From Blattabacterium cuenoti (GTDB lineage: Bacteria > Bacteroidota > Bacteroidia > Flavobacteriales > Blattabacteriaceae): a DNA stretch of 64,000 nucleotides. The position numbers and the translations under genes are program-made. Location: NCBI RefSeq assembly GCF_014251235.1, contig NZ_CP059181.1, positions 503,496 to 567,495 of the forward strand, written 5' to 3'. This document shows, piece after piece, positions 26,144 through 34,316 of the stretch (position 1 is its first letter; every line of letters starts with the position of its first letter). The notes beneath the pieces were generated by a model. It did no database searches, was not told the DNA's origin, and was given only the letters and a program-made list of their open reading frames with translations.

Positions 26144-26905
26144 TTGAAAATTTCTTTCATTGATATTTTAGATATTTTTTTAGTCGCTATTATTCTATTA
26201 CAAATTTATAGATTAGTTTACAGAACAGTAGCTTTAAATATTTTTTATGGTATAATATCCACTTTTATTTTTTGGAAAATAGTAGAAGCATATAAAATGA
26301 AACTTCTTAGTATAGTTATGAGTGCTTTTTTTAAAGGTGGATTTTTAGCTTTAATTATTTTATTTCAACCAGAAATAAGAAAATTTCTTCTTATAGTTGG
26401 AAGTAAAATTTTATTTGGAAAATTTATTTTTTCCCTTCTTGTAAGACCTATAATTCCTTCTGTTAAAACTGAAACTATAGATAGTATAATAAAAGCTTGT
26501 GCCATTTTTTCAGGAGATAAAACAGGAGTATTAATTGTGATACAATTATACCAAAATATAAAAGAATTTATTCAAAATGGAGATGAGATAGATGCAAAAG
26601 TAAATATTCCTATTCTGGAAAGTATATTCTATAAAAATAGTCCATTACATGATGGGGCAGTAGTAGTTATAGGTAATAAAATAGTAAGAACAAGAGCTAT
26701 TCTTCCTGTATCCTATAATAAGGAAATTCCTTCCCGTTTAGGTCTTCGTCATAGAGCCGCTTTTGGCCTATCTGAGAAAACAGATGCAGTTTGCATTGTT
26801 ATTTCAGAAGAAACAGGTTATATTTCTTATATTAAAGATCAAAAAAGGACAATTATTACTAACATCAATAATTTAAAATTGATACTTGAAAAAGATCTTC
26901 TTTAA
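26144..26905 (+). CDS. cdaA: Diadenylate cyclase CdaA (c-di-AMP synthase)
   Basis: Membrane enzyme making cyclic di-AMP from two ATP. Hydrophobic helices at about residues 7-25, 30-48 and 55-75 precede a DisA_N catalytic domain with DGA (170-172, in PLHDGAVVV) and RHR (202-204, in LGLRHRAAFG), both catalytic motifs of the family. Length 253 aa matches CdaA/YbbP. TTG at 26144 is taken as start: it gives the expected N-terminus and no ATG precedes the first membrane helix. Folate and peptidoglycan genes flank it, as in many Bacteroidetes. In other bacteria c-di-AMP controls potassium, turgor and wall stability; its role in an endosymbiont is unknown. No c-di-AMP phosphodiesterase is in the window. 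Confidence 0.93.
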   Translation: MKISFIDILDIFLVAIILLQIYRLVYRTVALNIFYGIISTFIFWKIVEAYKMKLLSIVMSAFFKGGFLALIILFQPEIRKFLLIVGSKILFGKFIFSLLVRPIIPSVKTETIDSIIKACAIFSGDKTGVLIVIQLYQNIKEFIQNGDEIDAKVNIPILESIFYKNSPLHDGAVVVIGNKIVRTRAILPVSYNKEIPSRLGLRHRAAFGLSEKTDAVCIVISEETGYISYIKDQKRTIITNINNLKLILEKDLL

Positions 26906-26941
26906 GAAATTTAGTCATTCTATTTAAGAAATAACTTTTGT

Positions 26942-28240
26942 ATGAAAATAAAAGATTTATATAAAATTTATACTGTTTCTTCAGGTGTGGAAATAAACAG
27001 TAATAATATAAAAAATGGTTCTATTTTTTTTGCTTTAAAAGGAAAAAATTTTGATGGTAATCAATTTGCTCATGAGGCTATTTTAAATGGAGCTTCAATA
27101 GCAATAATAGATAATAAAAAATACTTTGTTCATCAAACAAAAAATATCCTTCTTGTCAAAGATACTTTATCCTATTTGCAAAAATTAGCTTATTATCATA
27201 GATTGAAACTTTTACATATTCCTATTATTGTTATAACAGGAAGTAATGGAAAAACAACAACAAAAGAATTAATAAAAACTATTCTTTCTAAAAAATATAA
27301 AACAGTTCATTATACTAAACAAAATTTTAATAATCACATAGGAATTCCTTTAACCATATTATCTATGTCTAAAAAAACACAAATTTCTGTTATAGAAATT
27401 GGTGCTAATAAAGAAAAAGAAATCTATAAAATGTGTTCCATTATTTATCCAGATTATGGATACATAACTAATTTTGGAAAAGCTCATCTTGATGGTTTCA
27501 AAAATATAAAAGGAGTAATTAGAGGAAAATTAGAATTATATGAATTTCTTAAAGAGAATAAAAAAAAAGTTTTTGTAAATGAAGATGATCCTATTCAATT
27601 GACTCATAGCTTAGGTATGGATAGATATACTTTTTCAGAAAAAGGAGATTCAAATGTAAAAATTACATATTTATGGAAAAAAACTAACTTAAAATCATTT
27701 TTACGGGTTCGTAATGTAAAAATAGAATCTCCATTATTTGGTTCTTATAATTTATATAACATAGCATCCGCTATAACTATTGGTATTTATTTTAAAGTTT
27801 CTTTAAAAAAGATAAAAAAAGCTATAAAAGAATATTATCCAAATAATTATCGTTCTCAAATTTTAGAGAAAAAAAACATAAAGATTATTTTAGATTGTTA
27901 TAATGCAAATCCTAGTAGTATGGTAGAATCGCTCATTTCTTTTAATAAAATAAAGGGTAATAAAATAGCGATTTTAGGGGATATGTTAGAATTAGGAAGT
28001 TCTTCTTCATATGAACATGTTAAAATTATTTCTTTTTTAGAGAAAAGCAATATTGAAAAAATATTTCTGATTGGTGAAAGATTTTTTCAAATAAGCAAAA
28101 ATAAATATGATAAGATAAAGAAATTTTATAATAAAAAAATTTTCATTCAATGGATTAAAAAACATCCTATAAAGACTGATTTTATTTTAATTAAAGGTTC
28201 TAGAAAAAACACATTAGAAAGTTTAATTCATTTTCTTTAA
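26942..28240 (+). CDS. murF: UDP-N-acetylmuramoyl-tripeptide--D-alanyl-D-alanine ligase
   Basis: Adds D-Ala-D-Ala to the UDP-MurNAc tripeptide, the last cytoplasmic step of peptidoglycan precursor synthesis. The ATP loop TGSNGKTTTKEL is at 99-110, NFNNHIGIPLTIL (about 129-141) and VIEIGANKEKEI (about 149-160) are Mur-ligase core motifs, and LDCYNANPSSM near 318 opens the C-terminal domain with GDMLELG near 343. Length 432 aa is usual for Bacteroidetes. Its presence shows that wall synthesis is retained. It lies 36 bases after cdaA. Confidence 0.96.
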   Translation: MKIKDLYKIYTVSSGVEINSNNIKNGSIFFALKGKNFDGNQFAHEAILNGASIAIIDNKKYFVHQTKNILLVKDTLSYLQKLAYYHRLKLLHIPIIVITGSNGKTTTKELIKTILSKKYKTVHYTKQNFNNHIGIPLTILSMSKKTQISVIEIGANKEKEIYKMCSIIYPDYGYITNFGKAHLDGFKNIKGVIRGKLELYEFLKENKKKVFVNEDDPIQLTHSLGMDRYTFSEKGDSNVKITYLWKKTNLKSFLRVRNVKIESPLFGSYNLYNIASAITIGIYFKVSLKKIKKAIKEYYPNNYRSQILEKKNIKIILDCYNANPSSMVESLISFNKIKGNKIAILGDMLELGSSSSYEHVKIISFLEKSNIEKIFLIGERFFQISKNKYDKIKKFYNKKIFIQWIKKHPIKTDFILIKGSRKNTLESLIHFL

Positions 28241-28245
28241 TTCTT

Positions 28246-28277
28246 TTTGTAGGTTTCTATCTTAAAGATTAAATTTG
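28246..28277 (+). promoter_or_regulatory. Bacteroidetes-type promoter for pdhA
   Basis: TTTG at 28246-28249 and TAAATTTG at 28270-28277 are separated by 20 bases, matching the TTTG-N19-21-TAnnTTTG consensus of Bacteroidetes primary sigma factors. A start about seven bases later would leave an untranslated leader of roughly 33 bases before the pdhA ATG. This is the best promoter match found in the window. Confidence 0.55.
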
Positions 28278-28316
28278 TATTTGTTTTTATATTGATTCAT
28301 AAAATTTTCCCTTAAT

Positions 28317-29291
28317 ATGAAGGAAATTACCACAAAAACCTATATAAAGTGGTTTAAAAATATGTTTTTTTGGAGAAAATTTGAGGACAAATGTCGTTCC
28401 TTATACTTAAAAAGAAAAATTAGAGGATTTCTTCATTTATATAATGGTCAAGAATCCATTCCTGCTGGTTTAACACATGCTATGGATATGTCGAAAGATA
28501 AAATAATTACAGCTTATAGATGTCATATATTACCCATTTCTATGGGAGTTGATCCAAAAAAAGTTATGGCCGAACTTTTAGGAAAAGTAACAGGAACTTC
28601 TTATGGTATGGGTGGATCTATGCATATTTTTAGTAAAAAACATCGTTTTTATGGAGGACATGGAATAGTAGGAGGACAAATACCATTAGGTGCAGGTATA
28701 GCTTTTGCTGATAAATATTTTGATAGAGATGCTGTCACACTTACACTGATGGGTGATGGAGCTATTAGACAAGGTTCTTTACATGAGACGTTTAACATGG
28801 CTATGTTGTGGAAACTTCCTGTTGTTTTTATATGTGAAAATAATCAATATGCAATGGGAACATCCGTAAAAAGAAGTACCAATATAGAAGATTTATATAA
28901 AATTGGACATTCATATGGGATGCCTTCTTTTCCTGTCAATGGAATGGACCCTAAAGAGGTAGCAATAGCTTCTTATAAAGCTATTGAAAGAGCAAGAAAA
29001 GGAAATGGATCAACTTTTCTTGAAGTAAGAACTTATAGATATAGAGGACATTCTATGTCTGATGCTGAATCCTATCGTAGTAAAGAAGAAGTCCTTTTTT
29101 ATAAAAAAAAAGATCCTATTTTAAAATTAAAAAAACTCATTTTAAAAAATAAATGGGAAACTGTAGATATATTAAATTCTATTGAAAATAAAATAAAAGA
29201 AGAAGTAGATCTTTGTGTAGATTTTGCAGAGAGATCGGATACTCCTTCTTTAAGTAAAATGTATGATTTTGTTTATTATCATGAATCTTGA
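28317..29291 (+). CDS. pdhA: Pyruvate dehydrogenase E1 component, alpha subunit
   Basis: With the beta subunit it decarboxylates pyruvate using thiamin diphosphate and acetylates E2 lipoyl groups. The ThDP motif GDGAIRQGSLHETFN is at 146-160; YRGHSMSD near 240 is the phosphorylation-loop region of E1 alpha. Length 324 aa fits separate alpha subunits. E1 beta is not adjacent; in flavobacteria pdhB commonly lies elsewhere, so its absence here is not evidence of loss. pdhC follows after 64 bases with a hairpin between them. Confidence 0.95.
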   Translation: MKEITTKTYIKWFKNMFFWRKFEDKCRSLYLKRKIRGFLHLYNGQESIPAGLTHAMDMSKDKIITAYRCHILPISMGVDPKKVMAELLGKVTGTSYGMGGSMHIFSKKHRFYGGHGIVGGQIPLGAGIAFADKYFDRDAVTLTLMGDGAIRQGSLHETFNMAMLWKLPVVFICENNQYAMGTSVKRSTNIEDLYKIGHSYGMPSFPVNGMDPKEVAIASYKAIERARKGNGSTFLEVRTYRYRGHSMSDAESYRSKEEVLFYKKKDPILKLKKLILKNKWETVDILNSIENKIKEEVDLCVDFAERSDTPSLSKMYDFVYYHES

Positions 29292-29312
29292 TTATCCTTT
29301 TTTTTAGGATAA
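29292..29312 (+). terminator. Hairpin between pdhA and pdhC
   Basis: Immediately after the pdhA stop, TTATCCT (29292-29298) pairs perfectly with AGGATAA (29306-29312) around a seven-T loop. On the plus strand an A-run rather than a T-run follows, so it is better seen as a 3'-end stabiliser or weak attenuator within the pdhA-pdhC transcript than as a classic intrinsic terminator. Confidence 0.4.
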
Positions 29313-29355
29313 AAAAAAGTTATAATTTCCTAATTAATAAAACACCTTAAAAATA

Positions 29356-30471
29356 ATGGCGGAAATAATATCTATGCCCCAATTAAGCGACACAATGGAA
29401 GAAGGAATTGTAGTTAAATGGAATAAAAAAATAGGAGAAATAGTTTCAGAAGGGGATATTTTAGCAGAAATAGAAACGGATAAAGCTATACAAGATTTTG
29501 AAGTTGACGTTAGTGGATATCTACTTTTTATTGGAGCAAAAGAAGGAGAAAAAACACGTGTTAATGATATACTAGCTATAATTGGTGATAAAAATGAAGA
29601 TATCAGTCATCTTATTATAAAAAAAAATGATCAAGTTATCAATCAAGAAGAAAATAAAGAAAAAAATAGGATTTTTATCTCTCCATTAGCAAAAAAAATG
29701 GCAAAAAAAATAGGATTATCTATTGATAAAATTAGAGGAAGTGGGGATAAAGGTAGAATAGTAAAAAAAGACATTGATATACATAAAAATGAAAAAAATG
29801 TAGAAATTTCTTCTATGAGAAAGAAAATTGCTGAACATTTGACTTATTCTAAATTTACGGCCCCTCATTATTATTTATTTATCGAAATAAATGTAGGAAA
29901 AATGATTCAATTAAGACAGGAAATAAACGAAAAATTATCCAAAGAAGACAAAATATCATTCAATGATATTATTATTAAAGCTGTCGCTCTTTCTTTAAAA
30001 AAAAATCCTCATATAAATTCTTCATGGAAAGAAGAAAAAATTGTATATCACTCTCACATCAATATTGGTGTTGCAGTATCTGTTAAAGAAGGATTAATTG
30101 TTCCAGTTATTTATCAAACAGACCAAAAATCATTACTACAAATATCTAAAGAAATAAAAGATAAAGCTTTACGTTCTAAGTTAAAAAAAATTAAAGAAAA
30201 AGAAATAGAAAATAGTACATTTACTGTTTCCAATTTAGGAATGTATGGAATAGAATTTTTTACTTCTATAATTAATATACCTAATTCATCTATTCTTTCA
30301 ATAGGTTCCATATTAGAAAAACCTATTGTGATAGATTCAAAAATTAAAATAGGAAAAGTTATGAAACTTACTTTATCTTGTGATCATAGAATTATAGATG
30401 GATCTACTGGTAGTAATTTTCTTCATTCTTTAAAAGAAATATTAGAAGATCCAGTTTTTATATTAATTTAA
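29356..30471 (+). CDS. pdhC: Dihydrolipoamide acetyltransferase (E2 of pyruvate dehydrogenase)
   Basis: Core of the pyruvate dehydrogenase complex, moving the acetyl group to CoA. One lipoyl domain (1-75) carries lipoyl-lysine Lys43 in ETDKAIQDFEV. A peripheral-subunit-binding domain (about 112-146, ISPLAKKMAKKIGLSIDKIRGSG type) follows a short linker. The catalytic domain spans about 155-371 with His344 and Asp348 in SCDHRIIDG. Having only one lipoyl domain and short linkers gives 371 aa; many flavobacterial E2s have two lipoyl domains (over 500 aa), so this is a slimmed form. Ends within the convergent terC by nine bases. Confidence 0.94.
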   Translation: MAEIISMPQLSDTMEEGIVVKWNKKIGEIVSEGDILAEIETDKAIQDFEVDVSGYLLFIGAKEGEKTRVNDILAIIGDKNEDISHLIIKKNDQVINQEENKEKNRIFISPLAKKMAKKIGLSIDKIRGSGDKGRIVKKDIDIHKNEKNVEISSMRKKIAEHLTYSKFTAPHYYLFIEINVGKMIQLRQEINEKLSKEDKISFNDIIIKAVALSLKKNPHINSSWKEEKIVYHSHINIGVAVSVKEGLIVPVIYQTDQKSLLQISKEIKDKALRSKLKKIKEKEIENSTFTVSNLGMYGIEFFTSIINIPNSSILSIGSILEKPIVIDSKIKIGKVMKLTLSCDHRIIDGSTGSNFLHSLKEILEDPVFILI

Positions 30472-31188
30472 CTCTTTTTTATTATGATAAATATAGGACA
30501 TAATAATTGGAAAAAAGAATATAACTACAGTAATATAAGGGAAAAAACATTCTACATATCTAAATATAAAATATATAGGTTTTTTTTTCTCAAAAGAAGA
30601 AATCAAAAGTTTTATTCCTAACAATAAAATAACAATACAAGTTGACTTTTTTAAACTAGGAATATTTTCTATAAGCTTAATAAATTTTTGAACAAAAAAT
30701 CTCATAGTTAAAATACTTATAGAAACTCCTAAAAAAATGAGGATAATATTTTCTGATAAAGCAACGGAAGAAAAAATATTATCAATTGAAAAAACTAAAT
30801 CCATCAATTCCATGGAAAAAATAACAAACCAAAAAGAATTAGTATTTTTTCTTTCTTTCTTTTTAGAAAAAAAAATTTTTTTTTCTAAAAAAAATCTTAA
30901 TCCAAGATAAATTAAATATAAACCTCCTAATGGTTTCAACCACCAAATTTTTATTAAAATAGAAGCAAATGCAAGTGTTATTCCTCTAAATAAATAGGCT
31001 CCAATAATACCATATTTAAAAGCTTTTTTTCTTTCTTCCTTTTTTAATCCTATAGCAAAAGAAGATAGTATAATCGCATTATCTATAGATAAAATACTTT
31101 CTATGAAAAATAAATTTACAATAATAGAAATAGAAAGAATGGGATGTTTTGCTATATCTAGAATAGAATTGAAAATAATATCCTTCAT
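30463..31188 (-). CDS. TerC-family integral membrane protein
   Basis: A 241-aa protein with about seven hydrophobic helices. The paired acidic membrane motifs of TerC proteins are present: FIESILSIDNAIILSS near residues 27-42 and ELMDLVFSIDNIFSS near 126-140, each with the SxDN core. Family members are linked to metal ion export (manganese in Alx/MntX-like cases) or tellurium resistance, and may serve secreted metalloproteins. Actual substrate is unknown here. Its 3' end overlaps pdhC by nine bases, and it diverges from secDF across 74 bases. Confidence 0.85.
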   Translation of the reverse strand: MKDIIFNSILDIAKHPILSISIIVNLFFIESILSIDNAIILSSFAIGLKKEERKKAFKYGIIGAYLFRGITLAFASILIKIWWLKPLGGLYLIYLGLRFFLEKKIFFSKKKERKNTNSFWFVIFSMELMDLVFSIDNIFSSVALSENIILIFLGVSISILTMRFFVQKFIKLIENIPSLKKSTCIVILLLGIKLLISSFEKKKPIYFIFRYVECFFPYITVVIFFFPIIMSYIYHNKKELN

Positions 31189-31262
31189 TATTTATTTCAT
31201 AATAATCAGATTTTTTTAAGAAAAATTTTTTTATTTTTACTACTTAAAACTATGAAGATAAA

Positions 31263-34064
31263 ATGCGAATAATAAATTTTTTTACAATTTTTATAGCATT
31301 TTTCCTCACTATAATCTGTTTATACTATATTTCTTTTAGTTTAAATATTTCAAATGTAGAATTTTTCAGAAAAAAAAAAAATTATTCTAAGGAAAGATAT
31401 AAATATGAAAAAGTTAGAAACAATAAAACTTTAAATCTTGGTTTAGATTTAAAAGGAGGAATAAGCATGATGATAGAAATATCTGAAAAAGATTTATTGA
31501 AAAAATTTTCTAATAATTCTCAGGATCCTATTTTTTTAAGAGCATTAGAAAATGCAGATAAAGAAAAAAAGAAAAACCAAAATATTAATTACTTTTCTTA
31601 TTTTTTAAATTTTTTTCATAGGGAAAAGAAAATAATGAAAAGTCATTCTTCCTTCACTGATTTATTTTCAAAAAAATTTTATTTAAATGAAATAAACTCT
31701 GATCGTTCTGATAAAGAAACAGAAAAAATTATCAGAAATAAAATAGAATCTTCTATTGATAATACATCTAACATTCTTAGATACAGAATAAATCAATTGG
31801 GAGACGTTCAACCTAATATACAAAGAATAAAAAAAACTAATAGAATTTTAATAGAATTATCCGGAATAAAAGATATAAATAGAATAAAAAACATTTTACA
31901 AAGAAAAGCTGAATTACAATTTTTTGAAATTGTTAATTTAAAGGAGATTTTTCCATTTTTTGAAAAAATCAATAATTTTTATTCTATAAAAAAAAACAAT
32001 AAAGAAAAATCTTTTATAGAAAAATTAAATATTAAAAATATAGAATTGGATAACATTATAGTAGGATTAGTTAAAAGAGAGGACAAAAACAATGTTACAA
32101 ATTTTTTAAATTCTACAGAATTTATAGATTTATTACCATATAATCTAAAAAATATAAAATTTTTATGGGGATATAAAGAATATATAAAGGATAAAAATAA
32201 ATATGCACAATTGTTTGCTGTTAAAAATAATGAAAGTGAAGATTATTCTATAAAAGAAAATATGATTGTTAATGCTTATAAATCTTTTGGTCCATTTAAT
32301 GAAATTTTTGTAAATATTCAAATGGATCGAGAAGGAGCTAAAAATTGGAGTCTTTTTACTGAAAAAAACCTTGAAAAGGGTATAGCGATAGTTCTTGATC
32401 ACTTAGTTTATACTGCTCCAATTGTAAAATCTGTGATAAAGAATGGTATATCACAAATATCTGGAAATTTTTCTTTACAAGAATCAAATGATTTGATCAA
32501 TATATTAAATGGAGGAAAATTACCTACTTCGATAAAAATAATTCAGTCAGAGATGATTGGTCCTTCTTTAGGAAAAGATACAATCAAAAAAGGAATGATA
32601 TCCTTCATTATTTCTATATTTTTCATATTCATTTGTATGTTTTATTATTATTCAATTCCGGGAATATATGCTAATATATCGTTAATTTTTAATTTGATAT
32701 TCATATTTGGAATACTTATTTCCATTAATTCTGTATTAACATTTTCTGGAATAGCAGGTATTATACTAACTTTAGCTATGTCTATGGACGCTTGTATTCT
32801 TATTTATGAAAAAATTAAAGAAGATTTAAAAAATGGATTTTCTATTCGTCAAGCAATACATAATAGCTATCAATTTAAAGGATCTTTATCTTCTATTATA
32901 GATAGTCAAGTAACTACTTTATTGTGTGGTTTAATCCTATTTTTTTTTGGAATAGGTCCTATTAAAAGTTTTTCCATTTCTTTAATTATAGGAATATTTA
33001 CTTCTTTTTTTTCTTCTGTATGTTTATGCAAATCTTTCTTAGAAAATCATTTAAATTATAAAAAAATTTTTTTTAGAGTTTCCAATTATAAAAAAAAATT
33101 TTTTTTTCAATGGGATTTTTTATCCAAAAGAAAATTTTTTTATACCATTTCTATGGTTAGTATTCTATTCAGTTTAACATCTATTTATTATCAAGGATTA
33201 AATTTTGGAATAGATTTTGTAGGTGGATGTTCTTATGTTATTCGTTTTGATCGTGAAGTTTCTCCAAATGAGATATCTTCTATTTTATCCAAAAAATTTT
33301 CAGAAAAAGAAAAAAGTATTTTATCTATAAAAGTTTTCTCTTTTGGAGATAAAAATCAGCTAAAAATAATAACAAAATCTAGAATAGAAAATGAAGATAG
33401 AAAGGTAGATCAAGAAATCCTAAAAAAAATATTTTTTTCATTAAAACCATATTTTTTTACTTCCATAGATTTTCGTCATTTTCAAAATAACGAAAAAAAT
33501 AAATCTATAGGATTACTTTTTTACGAAAAAGTAGATCCTATAATCTCTGATAAAATAATTAAAAATTCTTTTTTTTCAATAATCCTATCCTTATTAGGAA
33601 TTTTTATTTACCTACTTATCAGATTTAAAAAATGGGAATTTAGTTTTAGTGCTATTATTTCTCTTCTTCACGATACAATAATTATATTTGGTTTATTTTC
33701 ATTTTTTCATAAAAGGTTTCCTCTTTTTTTTGAAGTAAATCAAACGTTTATTGCTGCTATATTAACTATTATAGGTTATTCAATTAATGATACAGTTGTT
33801 TTATACGATAAAATTAGGAATTATCAATATAATATGGGATCCAGTTTTTCAATGAAAGAAATTATAAATAATGGAATTAATAATTCTTTAACAAGAACAA
33901 TGAAAACTTCATTTATCACAATATTAGTGATAACTATTATTTTTTTATTTGGAGGTCAGACTCTTCATAGTTTTATGTTAGCTTTGTTTTTCGGAGTAAT
34001 GATTGGAACCTATTCTTCTATATTTATAGCTTCATCTATAATATATGATTTTTCTAAAAAGTAG
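31263..34064 (+). CDS. secDF: Fused protein translocase SecDF
   Basis: Proton-driven accessory of the SecYEG channel that pulls proteins across the inner membrane. A SecD half (about 1-600) has one N-terminal helix, LNLGLDLKGGISMMIEIS near 58-75, a periplasmic P1 region reduced and lysine-rich, and five helices including LTLAMSMDACILIYEKIKEDL. A SecF half (about 610-933) has GLNFGIDFVGGCSYVIRFD and SINDTVVLYDKIR. Fusion is the Bacteroidetes norm; 933 aa is somewhat short. A 12-A tract lies at 31370-31381 near the start. It serves the envelope genes that follow (ompH, bamA). Confidence 0.95.
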   Translation: MRIINFFTIFIAFFLTIICLYYISFSLNISNVEFFRKKKNYSKERYKYEKVRNNKTLNLGLDLKGGISMMIEISEKDLLKKFSNNSQDPIFLRALENADKEKKKNQNINYFSYFLNFFHREKKIMKSHSSFTDLFSKKFYLNEINSDRSDKETEKIIRNKIESSIDNTSNILRYRINQLGDVQPNIQRIKKTNRILIELSGIKDINRIKNILQRKAELQFFEIVNLKEIFPFFEKINNFYSIKKNNKEKSFIEKLNIKNIELDNIIVGLVKREDKNNVTNFLNSTEFIDLLPYNLKNIKFLWGYKEYIKDKNKYAQLFAVKNNESEDYSIKENMIVNAYKSFGPFNEIFVNIQMDREGAKNWSLFTEKNLEKGIAIVLDHLVYTAPIVKSVIKNGISQISGNFSLQESNDLINILNGGKLPTSIKIIQSEMIGPSLGKDTIKKGMISFIISIFFIFICMFYYYSIPGIYANISLIFNLIFIFGILISINSVLTFSGIAGIILTLAMSMDACILIYEKIKEDLKNGFSIRQAIHNSYQFKGSLSSIIDSQVTTLLCGLILFFFGIGPIKSFSISLIIGIFTSFFSSVCLCKSFLENHLNYKKIFFRVSNYKKKFFFQWDFLSKRKFFYTISMVSILFSLTSIYYQGLNFGIDFVGGCSYVIRFDREVSPNEISSILSKKFSEKEKSILSIKVFSFGDKNQLKIITKSRIENEDRKVDQEILKKIFFSLKPYFFTSIDFRHFQNNEKNKSIGLLFYEKVDPIISDKIIKNSFFSIILSLLGIFIYLLIRFKKWEFSFSAIISLLHDTIIIFGLFSFFHKRFPLFFEVNQTFIAAILTIIGYSINDTVVLYDKIRNYQYNMGSSFSMKEIINNGINNSLTRTMKTSFITILVITIIFLFGGQTLHSFMLALFFGVMIGTYSSIFIASSIIYDFSKK
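31370..31381 (+). repeat. Run of 12 A within secDF
   Basis: Homopolymer of 12 adenines in codons about 36-40 of secDF (RKKKN). The reading frame is intact as given. Such tracts are prone to polymerase slippage. Confidence 0.9.
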
Positions 34065-34071
34065 AAAAAAA

Positions 34072-34290
34072 ATGATAAATTTTTTATTTATTAGTCTTGA
34101 AGAAAGCTTTTTTATTATTATAATAGCTATTATTATTTTTGGACCGAAAAAAATACCATATATAGCTAGAGAAATAGGAGAAGGAATAAGATTTTTAAAA
34201 TCTGCAAAAAATAAAATTAAGAATGAAATAAGGAAAAATAATATTATAGATAATATAATAGATAAAAATAGAAAAAAAGAGAAAAAATAA
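34072..34290 (+). CDS. tatA: TatA/E-like twin-arginine translocase subunit
   Basis: A small protein with one N-terminal membrane helix (about 5-22, LEESFFIIIIAIIIFG) followed by the FGPKKIPYIARE amphipathic helix and a charged lysine/asparagine-rich tail, which is the TatA family plan. TatA oligomers form the pore for folded proteins bearing twin-arginine signals. ATG at 34072 gives 72 aa and starts seven bases after secDF; an in-frame ATG at 34045 would overlap secDF and place charged residues before the helix. TatC, the receptor, is not in the window, so function depends on genes elsewhere. Probably cotranscribed with secDF. Confidence 0.75.
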   Translation: MINFLFISLEESFFIIIIAIIIFGPKKIPYIAREIGEGIRFLKSAKNKIKNEIRKNNIIDNIIDKNRKKEKK

Positions 34291-34316
34291 GAAGTTAAAT
34301 CTTCTATTAAACGTCA

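Noticed and set aside
28317-30471. Loss of pyruvate dehydrogenase E1 beta because pdhB is not adjacent
   Set aside because: In flavobacteria pdhB commonly lies apart from pdhA-pdhC, so absence from this window says nothing.
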